Counted from the first letter of the stretch, positions 8,882 through 18,946 are shown. The stretch is 64,000 nucleotides of DNA from an uncultured Planktomarina sp. (GCA_905182425.1 CAJJBP010000013.1:1-64000); one strand, 5' to 3'. The notes: a model not told the origin generated them from the sequence alone. A program made the numbers and translations.

Positions 8882-11194
8882 CTATTCGCCATATGGAATC
8901 CAGATAGTTTTAATTTCTGTAGCGGCATCCAACCAGCTTTGATGGTCATCTAACAGAGCACCTTGCCAGCAACGTTTTACGTTACTGGAGGCTTTCTCCT
9001 TAACCATAAAAGTTATTTTAGCGGAAGACAGGCACCAAACACTTTCAATATCCATATGTGCACCCAAATGTGGAGCGAGGTCTTTTTGTGGGCCTGTTAA
9101 GATGTTGACTGCTCCTGCTGGGACATCTGAGGTTTCTAAGATGTGATAGAAATCTGTTGCAACAAGTGGAAATGTTTGGCTGACGCATAGCGTTATCGTA
9201 TTGCCTGCGCTTAGGGCGGCTGCCATTGGAGCTACCATTCCCAACAATGGCGTCTCGTCTGGGCAAAGGGCGGCAATCCGGCCGATGGGTTCGCGCATGG
9301 CCAAGGCGACCCCACGTATAGGTACTGACTTTGCGCGGCCTTCCAATTTGTCAGCCCAAGCTGCGTAGGAAAATAGGATATCAATGGCGTCTTCGACCTC
9401 TTGCGCGCCAGAGTCTCCACCCATTAATTGGTCGATCCTATTTGCAAACTCAGATGCACGCACTGATAGGTTTTCAGCTATATAATATAGGATTTGGGCT
9501 CTGAGGTGACCCGTTGTGTTTCCCCATTTACAGCCTGATTGTGCTTGCACCGCATTGCGAACATCCTTGCGGTTGGCAACCGGTGCGTGGCCCAAAAACT
9601 GCCCTGTGGGATCAAAAATTTCTTGGCTATAACCACCATCTGGCCGCACTTGTTTACCACCCACATACATCTTTGCAGTTCGGTCTACAGCGTCTTGGCT
9701 GGCTCCTGAACCTGGAAATGGAACGATATCCGGTAGGATCGTGCGCGTTTGGCTTGGCTTGGTATAAGCCTGCAGGCCTTCCCAGCCGCCTTCACGCCCA
9801 AACCCGCTTTCACGTACGCCTCCAAAACCAGCTGCTGCGTCAAACAAGTTCGTTGCATTAACCCAGACAACACCAGCAGCCAATTTGGGCGCAATATCCA
9901 GTGCAAGATTTATGTTCTCGGTCCAGAGGGTTGCTGCCAAACCGTAGCGTGTGTTGTTGGCAATCTCGATTGCCTCAGAAGGCGTGCGAAATGTTGTGGA
10001 GACCAGAACTGGCCCAAATATTTCTTCCTGCATCAAGGTATCGGCCGCATACAAACCGGTGATTAAAGTTGGAGGATAAAAACATCCCTCTGGTACTGGG
10101 GTCTGTGCATGATACGTTTCACCAGCTGTATTCTCACTCACCATTTTTTTAATCTGAGCGAGCTGAATTGGATCAACAATTGCACCAACATCGATGGATT
10201 TGTCGAGTGGGTTACCAATGCGCAGTTTGTCCATTCGAGCTTTGAGGCGTGTGTGGAAATCATTAGCGATTGCCTCGTGGACCAGAAGGCGTGAACCCGC
10301 ACAACACACTTGCCCCTGGTTAAACCATATTGCATCAACCAAACCTTCAATGGCGCTGTCGATATCTGCGTCATCAAATACTATATAAGGCGATTTTCCT
10401 CCTAACTCGAGCGTTAGAGACTTTGCGGAGGTTGCTGTTGCGTTTTGAATTATTCGGCCCACGTCAGTGGAGCCTGTAAATGCAATCTTATCGACGTCAG
10501 CTGCAACTAAAGCCTCGCCCGTGGTGCCGTCGCCGGTAACAATGTTAACAACGCCTGCAGGCACCCCCGCTTTTACACAGATATCAGCGAAGACCATGGC
10601 AGTCATAGGTGTAAATTCTGCGGGTTTTAATACAACTGTGTTTCCCATTGCGAGGGCAGGAGCAATCTTCCAAGCCAACATCAAAAGGGGGAAGTTCCAA
10701 GGGATGATCTGCCCGCAGACACCCAAAGGTATACGGTCTTTGAGAGCTGACGGCATTAATTGAGCGTGCCCTGCGTGATGGTAAAAATGTCTAATCGCTA
10801 GTGGAATATCAATGTCGCGGCTTTCCCTAATGGGCTTGCCATTGTCTAGAGTTTCCATCACTGCAAGGAGTCGGGCATTTTTTTGCATTAGACGCGCAAT
10901 TGCGTACAAAACGCGCGCGCGTGCAGGCCCCCCAAGAGCGGCCCAATCTGGTTGAGCTTTCCGTGCTGCACGAACAGCCGCTTTGACCTCACCTGGCGTA
11001 GCGATAGTCATATCCGCAAGTTTTTCTCCGGTCGCCGGATTATTGACCAACATATCACTGCGCTTTTTAGACCAACCACCAGCGATAAACGAACCAACAG
11101 CACCACCTTGGCCTGTGATCCAATTCAAGGCTTCACTGCTATCTTCTGGAGCAGTGCCGTAGTCCATCGTTTCAAAAATAGTTTCAATACTCAT
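8882..11194 (-). CDS. tandem aldehyde dehydrogenase, second domain degenerate
   Basis: A 770-aa protein with two aldehyde dehydrogenase domains. The first (about 30-490) is complete: PWNF at 165-168, FTGS at 239-242, E263 in LELGG and the nucleophile C297 in GQVCC. The second (about 505-765) keeps parts of the fold but lacks a GQxC catalytic cysteine and a LELGG motif, so it is probably structural or regulatory. The gene follows deoC with only a few bases between. It likely oxidises the acetaldehyde released by the aldolase to acetate or a similar product. ALDH proteins of this double length beside deoC are known in alphaproteobacteria. Confidence 0.85.
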   Translation of the reverse strand: MSIETIFETMDYGTAPEDSSEALNWITGQGGAVGSFIAGGWSKKRSDMLVNNPATGEKLADMTIATPGEVKAAVRAARKAQPDWAALGGPARARVLYAIARLMQKNARLLAVMETLDNGKPIRESRDIDIPLAIRHFYHHAGHAQLMPSALKDRIPLGVCGQIIPWNFPLLMLAWKIAPALAMGNTVVLKPAEFTPMTAMVFADICVKAGVPAGVVNIVTGDGTTGEALVAADVDKIAFTGSTDVGRIIQNATATSAKSLTLELGGKSPYIVFDDADIDSAIEGLVDAIWFNQGQVCCAGSRLLVHEAIANDFHTRLKARMDKLRIGNPLDKSIDVGAIVDPIQLAQIKKMVSENTAGETYHAQTPVPEGCFYPPTLITGLYAADTLMQEEIFGPVLVSTTFRTPSEAIEIANNTRYGLAATLWTENINLALDIAPKLAAGVVWVNATNLFDAAAGFGGVRESGFGREGGWEGLQAYTKPSQTRTILPDIVPFPGSGASQDAVDRTAKMYVGGKQVRPDGGYSQEIFDPTGQFLGHAPVANRKDVRNAVQAQSGCKWGNTTGHLRAQILYYIAENLSVRASEFANRIDQLMGGDSGAQEVEDAIDILFSYAAWADKLEGRAKSVPIRGVALAMREPIGRIAALCPDETPLLGMVAPMAAALSAGNTITLCVSQTFPLVATDFYHILETSDVPAGAVNILTGPQKDLAPHLGAHMDIESVWCLSSAKITFMVKEKASSNVKRCWQGALLDDHQSWLDAATEIKTIWIPYGE

Positions 11195-11198
11195 TGGA

Positions 11199-12200
11199 TT
11201 ATCCGATCGGGTGGCGGTGGTTGGCTGAATAGGCGCCGGTAAGGTGATGCTCTAATTGGCGTTCAATATCGCCCAAAAGAGAAGATGCGCCGAAACGGAA
11301 GAGATCTGGCCGAAGCCACCGGTCGCCTAATTCCTCCTTAACAAGTACAAGATAGGTAATAGCGTCTTTGGCTTTCGAAATGCCGCCTGCCGGTTTGTAA
11401 CCAACGCGATATCCTGTACGATTATAGTACTCCCTAATTGCACGCAGCATGACCAGTGTTACGGGCAGCGTCGCATTAACGCTTTCCTTGCCGGTGGATG
11501 TCTTTATGAAATCGGCACCTGCCATCATACAAATCATGCTAGCGCGGGCTACGTTGCGCAGGCTTCCTAGTTCACCGGTCGCAAGAATTGCTTTTACATG
11601 CGCATCACCGCACTCCAGACGAAAAGCGACCATCTCGTCATATAAAGCATGCCAATTTTGTGTTAGGACATGACGACGGGAAATAACAATATCAATCTCA
11701 GAAGCCCCAGCTTTTACACTTTCTTGAATTTCCTGGATACGTAGATGAAGAGGAGACAAGCCGGCTGGAAATCCTGTGCTCACGGCAGCTACAGGAATGC
11801 CACTGCCTTTTAGCGTAGAGACAGCAGTTGTGACCATATCATGATAAACGCAGACCGCACCGGTAGTTATGTCAGGTAGACCGATACGGTCCAAAATATC
11901 TTGGCGAGCTGGTTGCATCGCTTTCGCACACAATCGACGCACGCGCCCAGCTGTGTCATCGCCAGACAGCGTGGTGAGGTCGATGCAGGTTAAAGCCCGG
12001 GCCAACCAAGCTGCTTGGTGTGATTTTTTGACTGATCTACGCGCCGGTAAACTGGCGCAACGGCGTTCAATCGCAGAGGTGTTTGCTTGCGCTGACAAAG
12101 CCCAATCAAGATCGAGCTTGATTCCCGCGTTCCGTGGCTCTGAGGTTTGCGGTAAATTCGTAATTTCTGTTAAAAGCTTTTCCATCGTATTTGTTTGCAT
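11199..12200 (-). CDS. deoC: deoxyribose-phosphate aldolase DeoC
   Basis: DeoC splits 2-deoxyribose 5-phosphate into acetaldehyde and glyceraldehyde 3-phosphate in deoxynucleoside salvage. The protein is 333 aa from the chosen ATG. The Schiff-base lysine K233 lies in FIKTSTGK and the second lysine K269 in YKPAGGI. This is the longer DeoC type, with about 90 extra N-terminal residues. The reading frame is open further upstream, but those starts reach into the rpe promoter and have no ribosome site; an ATG at 12239 is the main alternative. It is transcribed divergently from rpe and followed by the aldehyde dehydrogenase. Confidence 0.9.
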   Translation of the reverse strand: MQTNTMEKLLTEITNLPQTSEPRNAGIKLDLDWALSAQANTSAIERRCASLPARRSVKKSHQAAWLARALTCIDLTTLSGDDTAGRVRRLCAKAMQPARQDILDRIGLPDITTGAVCVYHDMVTTAVSTLKGSGIPVAAVSTGFPAGLSPLHLRIQEIQESVKAGASEIDIVISRRHVLTQNWHALYDEMVAFRLECGDAHVKAILATGELGSLRNVARASMICMMAGADFIKTSTGKESVNATLPVTLVMLRAIREYYNRTGYRVGYKPAGGISKAKDAITYLVLVKEELGDRWLRPDLFRFGASSLLGDIERQLEHHLTGAYSANHRHPIG

Positions 12201-12288
12201 GGGATTCCCACACAATTCAAGCATACTAGTTCGTGACATTGCGTTCTGGTCACGATAATTGCGACTAAAGTGATGGAAAGGGAATAAA

Positions 12289-12957
12289 ATGTCTTTTGAC
12301 CGAACAGTAAAAATTGCACCTTCAATTTTAGCGGCTGATTTCGCAAATTTTGGTGCCGAAATTTGCGCGGTGGAGTCGCAAGGCGCAGACTGGATCCATG
12401 TTGATGTGATGGACGGGCATTTTGTTCCCAATGTTACATTCGGTCCAAGCACATGTGCAGCTATTCGACCTCACATCCAAACAGTGATGGATGTTCATTT
12501 AATGATATCCCCTGTTGATCAGTTTATTGAGGCATTCGCTGAGGCGGGTTCAGATGTGATCACCGCTCATGTTGAGGCGGGTCCGCATATTCACCGGACA
12601 CTACAAGCAATTCGCGCGAATGGGGCTAAGGCAGGAGTTGCACTTAATCCGGGAACGCCAGCCAGTGCAGTCGCGCATCTTTTGGATGTTGCGGATTTGG
12701 TTTGTGTGATGACGGTAAACCCAGGCTTTGGCGGTCAGTCTTTTATTCCATTGGAGAGCAAGGTTGCAGAACTTCTTGCTATGATTGGGGATCGGCCAAT
12801 TCATATAGAAATAGATGGCGGTGTAACGCCGGAGACAGCACCGGGATTAGTTGCAGCTGGAGCGGATGTCTTGGTGGCAGGTTCTGCAGTATTCGAGGGC
12901 GGATCAGTTGAAAACCCAGCACCCTATGGCCGAAATATTCGCAAAATCAGATCCTAA
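12289..12957 (+). CDS. rpe: ribulose-phosphate 3-epimerase
   Basis: Rpe interconverts ribulose 5-phosphate and xylulose 5-phosphate in the pentose phosphate pathway. The 222-aa protein is full length. Motifs seen are APSILAADF (10-18), HVDVMDGHFVPN with H37 and D39, DVHLM with H70, NPGFGGQSF (phosphate binding, 144-152) and IEIDGGV with D176. The AAAGGGA ribosome site precedes the ATG. It is divergent from deoC, a sensible pairing since both act on pentose phosphates. Confidence 0.95.
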   Translation: MSFDRTVKIAPSILAADFANFGAEICAVESQGADWIHVDVMDGHFVPNVTFGPSTCAAIRPHIQTVMDVHLMISPVDQFIEAFAEAGSDVITAHVEAGPHIHRTLQAIRANGAKAGVALNPGTPASAVAHLLDVADLVCVMTVNPGFGGQSFIPLESKVAELLAMIGDRPIHIEIDGGVTPETAPGLVAAGADVLVAGSAVFEGGSVENPAPYGRNIRKIRS

Positions 12958-13536
12958 TGTACTTAAATAGACACTCACTGTGATAGGCACACTGTTCACA
13001 CAGTAAAAAATGCAAGATCAACTGCCAATACAAATTAATATAAAAGGCGTATTTTGGGGCGATGCGCTCCAAGTTGGCGGTGCCAAGAGCTATGAGCTAC
13101 TTGGAGGCTTTTTAATCTCCATACAAAGTCTCAGTTGTCTTAGGTTTTTTATTTGCTCTGCAGGTAAAAGGAACAATAACTGCACTAAGTAATTCTGTGA
13201 TCACATTTTTAAAATACAAAATTAATTTATATTTTTAAGCCTAAGTTATCAGCTAAAAAGATAATAACTCTGTTTAAGTTATAAAATAATGGGCTTTTAT
13301 TTAATTTAATATGTGATCACTAAAAATTTTTAATTAATAAATTTACCAATTGAGATGCAAAATCTCCAAGGTTCTAGCAAACATTATCGCAAAAAATCTA
13401 AAAAGATGATGACATTAATTTTATCTTTCTAAAGTACGTTGCACTTGGATAATCGAAGGGAATAAACTTTATTTTGTAGCACTTGACCTCCTAGTTTTTT
13501 TTCGGCCTGTTTGCACCAGCAAAATAGGAGTTTAGC
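12958..13536 (+). promoter_or_regulatory. AT-rich intergenic region with two TGTGATCAC palindromes
   Basis: No credible gene lies in these 579 bases; the small reading frame at 13010-13192 has no family resemblance. The octamer GTGATCAC occurs twice, within TGTGATCACA (13196-13205) and TGTGATCACT (13312-13321), 116 bp apart in very AT-rich DNA upstream of the 5-oxoprolinase gene. The repetition suggests sites for a dimeric regulator. They contain TGTGA/TCACA halves but without the 6-bp spacer of CRP/FNR sites. The regulator is unknown. Confidence 0.4.
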
Positions 13537-16500
13537 ATGGGGTGGGAGTTTTGGGTGGATCGTGGCGGAACCTTCACGGATATTATCGCAAAAAACCCCA
13601 AAGGTACGCTTTATACCCACAAGCTTTTGTCGGAAAACCCTGAACGATATAAAGACGCTGCAGTGGCTGGCATTCAGACCATTCTTGGGGAAGTCTCACT
13701 CTCAGATGCTGATATTGACGCTGTGAAGATGGGCACGACTGTTGCAACAAATGCATTGCTTGAGCGCAAAGGTGCGCCCGTCTTGCTGTTGATCACCAAG
13801 GGCTACGGTGACCTTTTGAAAATTGGATATCAAACACGCCCAAAATTGTTTGAAATGGAGATAAAGCGTCCAGAATTACTCTATAAGCATGTTGCTGAAG
13901 TCCATGAACGTTTGACAGCTGAGGGCAACATCATAATCCCACTGGATTTGGTGAGTGCCCGTATGCAAATGGAGAAAGCTCGCGCAGACGGAGTACAATC
14001 CGTAGCAATCGCGCTATTACATGCCTATCTCAACCCCGCACATGAGCTGGCATTGGCGAAGCTCGCTCGTGATCTAGATTTTGAACAAATTTCAACATCG
14101 CATCAAGTTTCAGGGCTAGCCAAATTGGTTAGCCGCGGGGATACGACGGTTGTTGATGCGTATTTGTCTCCAATTTTAAAGCGTTATGTCACACAAGTTG
14201 CAGATGCTTTGAAGGTTGGTGATAATTGTAAATCTTTAATGTTTATGCAGTCAAATGGTGGCCTGACGGACGCTAAAAAATTTCAAGGTAAAGACGCGAT
14301 CCTTTCTGGTCCCGCAGGTGGAATCGTTGGAATGGTGCACACCGGTCAGGAAGCTGGATTTGAACAGATAATTGGATTTGATATGGGTGGAACATCTACG
14401 GATGTCAGCCATTTTTCTGGAAAATTTGAACGAAGTTTCGAAACAGAAGTCGCTGGTGTCCGCATGCGAGCCCCAATGATGGACATACACACAGTTGCGG
14501 CCGGTGGTGGTTCAATTTGTACCTTCAGGGATGGAAGGTTTCAGGTTGGCCCAGAAAGCGCAGGGGCTGATCCAGGCCCTGCTAGCTATCGTCGAGGTGG
14601 CCCTTTGACACTAACAGATTGCAATGTAATTTTGGGATCTCTTGCACCAGACCACTTCCCATCTGTGTTTGGGCCCAAGGGAGATCTGCCTTTGGACCAA
14701 GCAGCCGCTTATACGAGAATTAACGAACTAGCGGCTCACATTTCGACTAATTCTCGGTCAGAAAGACTGGCTGAAGGGTTCTTAGAGATTGCTGTCCAAA
14801 ACATGGCTAATGCGATCAAAAAAATCAGTGTTGAACGTGGCCATGATATTACCAATTATACCTTACAAAGCTTTGGTGGCGCCGGTGGACAGCACGCTTG
14901 CCTAGTTGCGCAATCTTTGGGTATGCGGCGCGTTATGGTGCACCCTTTTGCGGGGGTTTTATCGGCCTATGGGATGGGTCTGGCCGATGTACGTGCCTTG
15001 CGTGAAGGCCAGCTAGATTGTGATTTATATGATGTGAGCTCTGTAGATAAGGTTTTGACTGCATTGTCGCAAGCCGTTCGTGATGAGTTGAACGGGCAGG
15101 GCATTGATAGTCCATCTCTCGAGGTAAGGGCTCATCTTCGGTATGAGGGATCGCACCAAGCGTTGGAAGTTTCTTTTGGAAAGCCTGATGATATGGCAAG
15201 TGCATTTGAAGAGGCGCATTTTTTGCGCTTTGGATTTGCTTCTCCCGATCGAAAGCTGCAGTTTGAAATGTTGAGCGTGGAGGCCATTGGCGCGATAGGC
15301 CAATCTCCAAATATTGAGGTTACATTCGGTGATGGGCATGCCATCGGTCAAAGTAGATTGTACCGGGGTGGCTGGCACGACGCGCTGGTTTACGATCGAA
15401 CACATCTTCAAGAAGGCCAAAAAATTTCTGGGCCGGCAATCATTCTGGAAGCTACTGGTACAAATATAATTGAGCTGGGGTGGCAGGTGCAGGCTGATGA
15501 GTTGGGAAATTTGATATTAGAACATGTAGCCCAACCTAAAAGAGATCTTGTAAGTACGCGGGCTGACCCAATTTTACTTGAAGTCATGTCGAACCGTTTC
15601 ATGTCTATTGCGGATCAAATGGGTGCAACTTTGGCCAATACAAGTTGGTCTGTGAACATCAAGGAACGGTTAGATTTCTCTTGTGCTATTTTCGACGCTC
15701 AGGGTGATCTTGTCGCGAATGCGCCACATGTTCCGGTGCATTTAGGCTCGATGTCTGACAGTATAAAAACAGTAATGCTGCAAAATGAAAACTTAAATGA
15801 AGGCGATGCCTTCATGCTAAATTCACCTTATAACGGGGGGACGCACCTACCTGACGTAACAGTTGTTACCCCCGTATTCGTTGGCGGTGAAGCGGCTTAC
15901 TGGCTTGGATCCCGCGGGCATCATGCAGATATTGGAGGCCGGACGCCTGGCTCTGCTCCGCCTGATAGTACGCATATTGAACAGGAAGGTGTGTTGATCG
16001 ATAATGTTCAATTGGTGAGTGCTGGGATCTTTTGTGAGGCTGAAGCAATCGCAACGCTTTCGTCTGGTGTATACCCATGCCGGAATATTCCTCAAAATAT
16101 GGCAGATCTGAAGGCGCAGGTTGCAGCAAATGAAACGGGCCGTCGTGAGTTGTTTCGGATGGTGGAAACTTATGGGCAACCGGCTGTGACTTCTTATATG
16201 AGGCACGTCCAAGATAATGCTGAGGAAAGTGTTCGGGAGGTTATTGCAGGGCTAAGCGATGGGCACTATTCCTATCCGATGGACACTGGCCAGGTCATAA
16301 ATGTTTGTGTTCAAGTGGATAATATTACCCGGTCGGCTAAGATAGATTTCACGGGAACAAGCCCGCAACATCCTGGAAACTACAATGCCCCGTCTGCGGT
16401 GTGTCAGGCTGTGGTTTTGTATGTTTTTAGATTGATGGTCGGTAAAAACATCCCTTTGAATGAGGGATGTCTCAAGCCATTACAAATCGTCGTACCGCAG

Positions 16501-17085
16501 GATTCTATGTTAAACCCTCAGTTTCCCGCAGCGGTAATCGCAGGCAACACAGAGGTTAGCCAGGCGACTTGCAATGCGTTGATTGGTGCACTCGGGATTA
16601 TGGCTGCGAGCCAGGGTACCATGAATAATTTCGTTTGGGGCAATGATGATTTTCAAAACTATGAAACCATTGCCGGTGGTACAGGTGCTGGGCCAACTTT
16701 CGACGGTTGTGATGCAGTACAAACTCACATGACTAACACTAAAATGACTGACCCTGAAATATTGGAGAAACGGTTTCCTGTGCGCTTGCTTAATTTTTCA
16801 ATTCGTCAAGGCTCTGGTGGTCAGGGCGTATTCAAGGGTGGCAATGGTGCGTTGCGACGCTTGGAGTTTTTGACAGATGTAACCGTGACAACTTTATGTT
16901 CGCACCGCGAAGTTCAGCCGTTTGGTGTGAACGGTGGGCAAGGTGGAAAAACTGGCGAAAATTGGGCCGAGCTGCCAGATGGCACAAGGGTAGATCTTAA
17001 AGGAAATGATGAAATTGATCTGCCAGCAGGATCAGTATTTGGCTTGGGCTCCCCAGGTGGGGGTGGATGGGGAAGCCTTCCATAA
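13537..17085 (+). CDS. 5-oxoprolinase / N-methylhydantoinase A-B fusion
   Basis: A 1182-aa ATP-dependent amidohydrolase of the 5-oxoprolinase family, which opens 5-oxoproline to glutamate; related enzymes open hydantoins. The HyuA part includes the N-terminal DRGGTFTD nucleotide-binding motif (9-16), GGTSTDV near 287 and the HTVAAGGGS motif near 317-325. The HyuB part begins about residue 675 (DPILLEVMSNRF) and ends in the glycine-rich GLGSPGGGGWG. The length and the A-B fusion favour 5-oxoprolinase over separate hydantoinase subunits. An AGGAG site precedes the ATG. The gene converges on the aminotransferase with 17 bases between them. Confidence 0.85.
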   Translation: MGWEFWVDRGGTFTDIIAKNPKGTLYTHKLLSENPERYKDAAVAGIQTILGEVSLSDADIDAVKMGTTVATNALLERKGAPVLLLITKGYGDLLKIGYQTRPKLFEMEIKRPELLYKHVAEVHERLTAEGNIIIPLDLVSARMQMEKARADGVQSVAIALLHAYLNPAHELALAKLARDLDFEQISTSHQVSGLAKLVSRGDTTVVDAYLSPILKRYVTQVADALKVGDNCKSLMFMQSNGGLTDAKKFQGKDAILSGPAGGIVGMVHTGQEAGFEQIIGFDMGGTSTDVSHFSGKFERSFETEVAGVRMRAPMMDIHTVAAGGGSICTFRDGRFQVGPESAGADPGPASYRRGGPLTLTDCNVILGSLAPDHFPSVFGPKGDLPLDQAAAYTRINELAAHISTNSRSERLAEGFLEIAVQNMANAIKKISVERGHDITNYTLQSFGGAGGQHACLVAQSLGMRRVMVHPFAGVLSAYGMGLADVRALREGQLDCDLYDVSSVDKVLTALSQAVRDELNGQGIDSPSLEVRAHLRYEGSHQALEVSFGKPDDMASAFEEAHFLRFGFASPDRKLQFEMLSVEAIGAIGQSPNIEVTFGDGHAIGQSRLYRGGWHDALVYDRTHLQEGQKISGPAIILEATGTNIIELGWQVQADELGNLILEHVAQPKRDLVSTRADPILLEVMSNRFMSIADQMGATLANTSWSVNIKERLDFSCAIFDAQGDLVANAPHVPVHLGSMSDSIKTVMLQNENLNEGDAFMLNSPYNGGTHLPDVTVVTPVFVGGEAAYWLGSRGHHADIGGRTPGSAPPDSTHIEQEGVLIDNVQLVSAGIFCEAEAIATLSSGVYPCRNIPQNMADLKAQVAANETGRRELFRMVETYGQPAVTSYMRHVQDNAEESVREVIAGLSDGHYSYPMDTGQVINVCVQVDNITRSAKIDFTGTSPQHPGNYNAPSAVCQAVVLYVFRLMVGKNIPLNEGCLKPLQIVVPQDSMLNPQFPAAVIAGNTEVSQATCNALIGALGIMAASQGTMNNFVWGNDDFQNYETIAGGTGAGPTFDGCDAVQTHMTNTKMTDPEILEKRFPVRLLNFSIRQGSGGQGVFKGGNGALRRLEFLTDVTVTTLCSHREVQPFGVNGGQGGKTGENWAELPDGTRVDLKGNDEIDLPAGSVFGLGSPGGGGWGSLP

Positions 17086-17094
17086 AGGCCTCCC
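17070..17094. terminator. hairpin between convergent genes
   Basis: GGGAAGCCTT (17070-17079) and AAGGCCTCCC (17085-17094) form a 10-bp stem with one mismatch and a 5-nt loop. It spans the stop codon of the 5-oxoprolinase gene and ends 8 bases short of the aminotransferase stop on the other strand. No strong U run follows on either side, so it may be a bidirectional barrier or a chance structure. Confidence 0.4.
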
Positions 17095-17102
17095 AGATAA
17101 AT

Positions 17103-18455
17103 TTAAATAGATGCGAGACCAGTTCTCAAATCGGCTAGAATTTTTTGAACATCAGTTTCTGTGAGCGTCAGAGGGGGTGACATCAATAGGTTGTTGCCAC
17201 CTACGCGAACCATAGTTCCTGCCTCATAGGTTGCTTTATGCGCTCGTTTTACCGACGATATCTCCATAGGGGATTTGGTCACGCGGTCTGACACCAGCTC
17301 GACTGCGGACATCAATCCGTGACCACCGCGTACATCACCGATGATATCAAAATCTGCCTGTAAAACTTTGAGGCCGTCAAACAGCTGCGATCCGCGTGTG
17401 GCTGCATTGGTTTTTAGGTCCAACCGCACAGTTTCGCTTAGGCACGCATTGACGGCGGCCATGCCAACAGGATGTGCTGAATAGGTGTAGCCGTGATAGA
17501 TTGAGCCTTCACCTGATTGATCACTTTCAAAGGCCTCCGCTACCTTAGCGCTCACCAAAGTAGCACCCACTGGAAAATATGCTGACGTAATACCTTTTGC
17601 TAGTGTCATCATGTCAGGTTGCACGCCCCAGTGACGTGATCCTGACCAATCCCCGGTACGACCAAACCCTGTGATGACTTCATCGGCAATCATCAAAATG
17701 CCATGCTTGTCACATATATTTCGTGCGAGCTTCATGAATGAGGCATCTGGTACAATGACGCCGCCTGCGCCTTGAATGGGTTCCATGATGAAGGCCGCAA
17801 CAGTAGACGGATCTTGGAATATGATTTCATCTTCCATAGCCTGCGCCACCATCTGTGCGAGCTTGGCTGGGTCACTTTCATTGAAAGGATTACGATAGGT
17901 GTATGGAGATGGAAGGTGAAAGCAGCCTGGTAAGAGAGGTTCGTATGTTGTCCGAAACCGAGGATTTCCATTAACGGATGCACCGCCAAAATGAGTTCCA
18001 TGGTAGCCTTTCTTGAGGCTGAGATATTTGATGCGGTGTGGTTGTCCACGGAGCCTATGGTACTGACGGGCCATCCTCATCGCCGTTTCGACCGAATCTG
18101 AACCACCTGAAGTGAAGAATGCACGCTCCATTCCGTCAGGTTTAAAGAAATCAATAACTCGTTCAGCAGCCTCAATTGCGGGTGCGTTGCTTGTACCCGC
18201 AAATGCAGAATAATAGGGTAACTTGAACAGCTGATCTGAGATCGCCTGTTTTACGACATCATTTGAATATCCAAGGTTGGCGCACCAAAGGCCGCCAACG
18301 GCATCAATTGTCTCATGGCCATCAATATCAAAAATACGTACACCTTCGGCTCGATCAATGATTGTGGGGGCATTTGATTGCAGATCACCTGGATGTCCCA
18401 TGGGATGCCACAATTGTTTGGCGTTTAGAGCTTTAATGTCTTGAATGTCTTTCAT
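17103..18455 (-). CDS. class III (omega) aminotransferase
   Basis: A 450-aa PLP enzyme of aminotransferase class III, which typically moves an amino group from an omega-amino acid or amine to pyruvate or 2-oxoglutarate. The PLP lysine is K287 in LAKGIT and the cofactor aspartate D258 in IADEV; SGGSDSVE (116-123) binds the phosphate. The ATG follows a GGAG site, and the first four bases overlap the stop of the preceding ureidoglycolate lyase gene (ATGA), so the two are coupled. Beta-alanine, 4-aminobutyrate, putrescine and other amines are all possible substrates. It is clearly distinct from the Tpa protein in this window. Confidence 0.8.
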   Translation of the reverse strand: MKDIQDIKALNAKQLWHPMGHPGDLQSNAPTIIDRAEGVRIFDIDGHETIDAVGGLWCANLGYSNDVVKQAISDQLFKLPYYSAFAGTSNAPAIEAAERVIDFFKPDGMERAFFTSGGSDSVETAMRMARQYHRLRGQPHRIKYLSLKKGYHGTHFGGASVNGNPRFRTTYEPLLPGCFHLPSPYTYRNPFNESDPAKLAQMVAQAMEDEIIFQDPSTVAAFIMEPIQGAGGVIVPDASFMKLARNICDKHGILMIADEVITGFGRTGDWSGSRHWGVQPDMMTLAKGITSAYFPVGATLVSAKVAEAFESDQSGEGSIYHGYTYSAHPVGMAAVNACLSETVRLDLKTNAATRGSQLFDGLKVLQADFDIIGDVRGGHGLMSAVELVSDRVTKSPMEISSVKRAHKATYEAGTMVRVGGNNLLMSPPLTLTETDVQKILADLRTGLASI

Positions 18456-18946
18456 GATGCATCTCCTGATATTGTAATTGGAGTTTTAAACCAATATTCT
18501 TCTAAATTTTGAGAAGATCCTATCCTATCTATTACTGCAAACAACCCAGGCCTGAACAGAGGTGTCAAAACGCCATGCCAGGTATTTATATGATAGTTCA
18601 CACCTTCCCCAGGGGCGGTTTTAAAGGCCATGGGCGTTCCTGGCTTTCCGTCGTTGTCCGGTGCTACTATAACTAAAAATGGATTTTGTGACATTGGCAG
18701 AAAGGCCTGGCTACCCTCAGGATGCCGCTCCATCATGTCTAATTTATAAGGTAAGCTGCGCTGTTTAGCATCAAACAAACTTATGCCGGCGATGCCATTT
18801 AGGCCAAAGTCCATTCGTGCAAGATTGTGATGCCGGCCGCAAAGCCCCTGATTAATTATTTTGTCAGGTATATCACGCAGTGCAATCACATCGCCAAAGC
18901 TCTTGAATGTTTCTGCGGCTAGAGGGCTTATTTGAATATTTAACAT
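18452..18946 (-). CDS. ureidoglycolate lyase (AllA family)
   Basis: A 164-aa protein of the AllA cupin family, which splits ureidoglycolate to glyoxylate and urea at the end of allantoin degradation. The match rests on the overall pattern: FGDVI near the start, ERHPEGSQAFLPMS (the conserved cupin core, about 74-87) and NYHINTWHGVLTPL (about 117-130). No other allantoin-pathway gene lies nearby. The gene overlaps the following aminotransferase by 4 bases and comes 38 bp after the galactoside operon, so it may be read from that promoter or its own. Confidence 0.8.
   Translation of the reverse strand: MLNIQISPLAAETFKSFGDVIALRDIPDKIINQGLCGRHHNLARMDFGLNGIAGISLFDAKQRSLPYKLDMMERHPEGSQAFLPMSQNPFLVIVAPDNDGKPGTPMAFKTAPGEGVNYHINTWHGVLTPLFRPGLFAVIDRIGSSQNLEEYWFKTPITISGDAS

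Noticed and set aside
12976-13005. Possible rpe terminator with ACTGTG and CACAGT
   Set aside because: Stem of six bases with a long loop and no U tract; too weak to call.
13010-13192. Small open reading frame after rpe
   Set aside because: Sixty codons in AT-rich intergenic DNA, no good ribosome site, no family resemblance, unlikely codon pattern.
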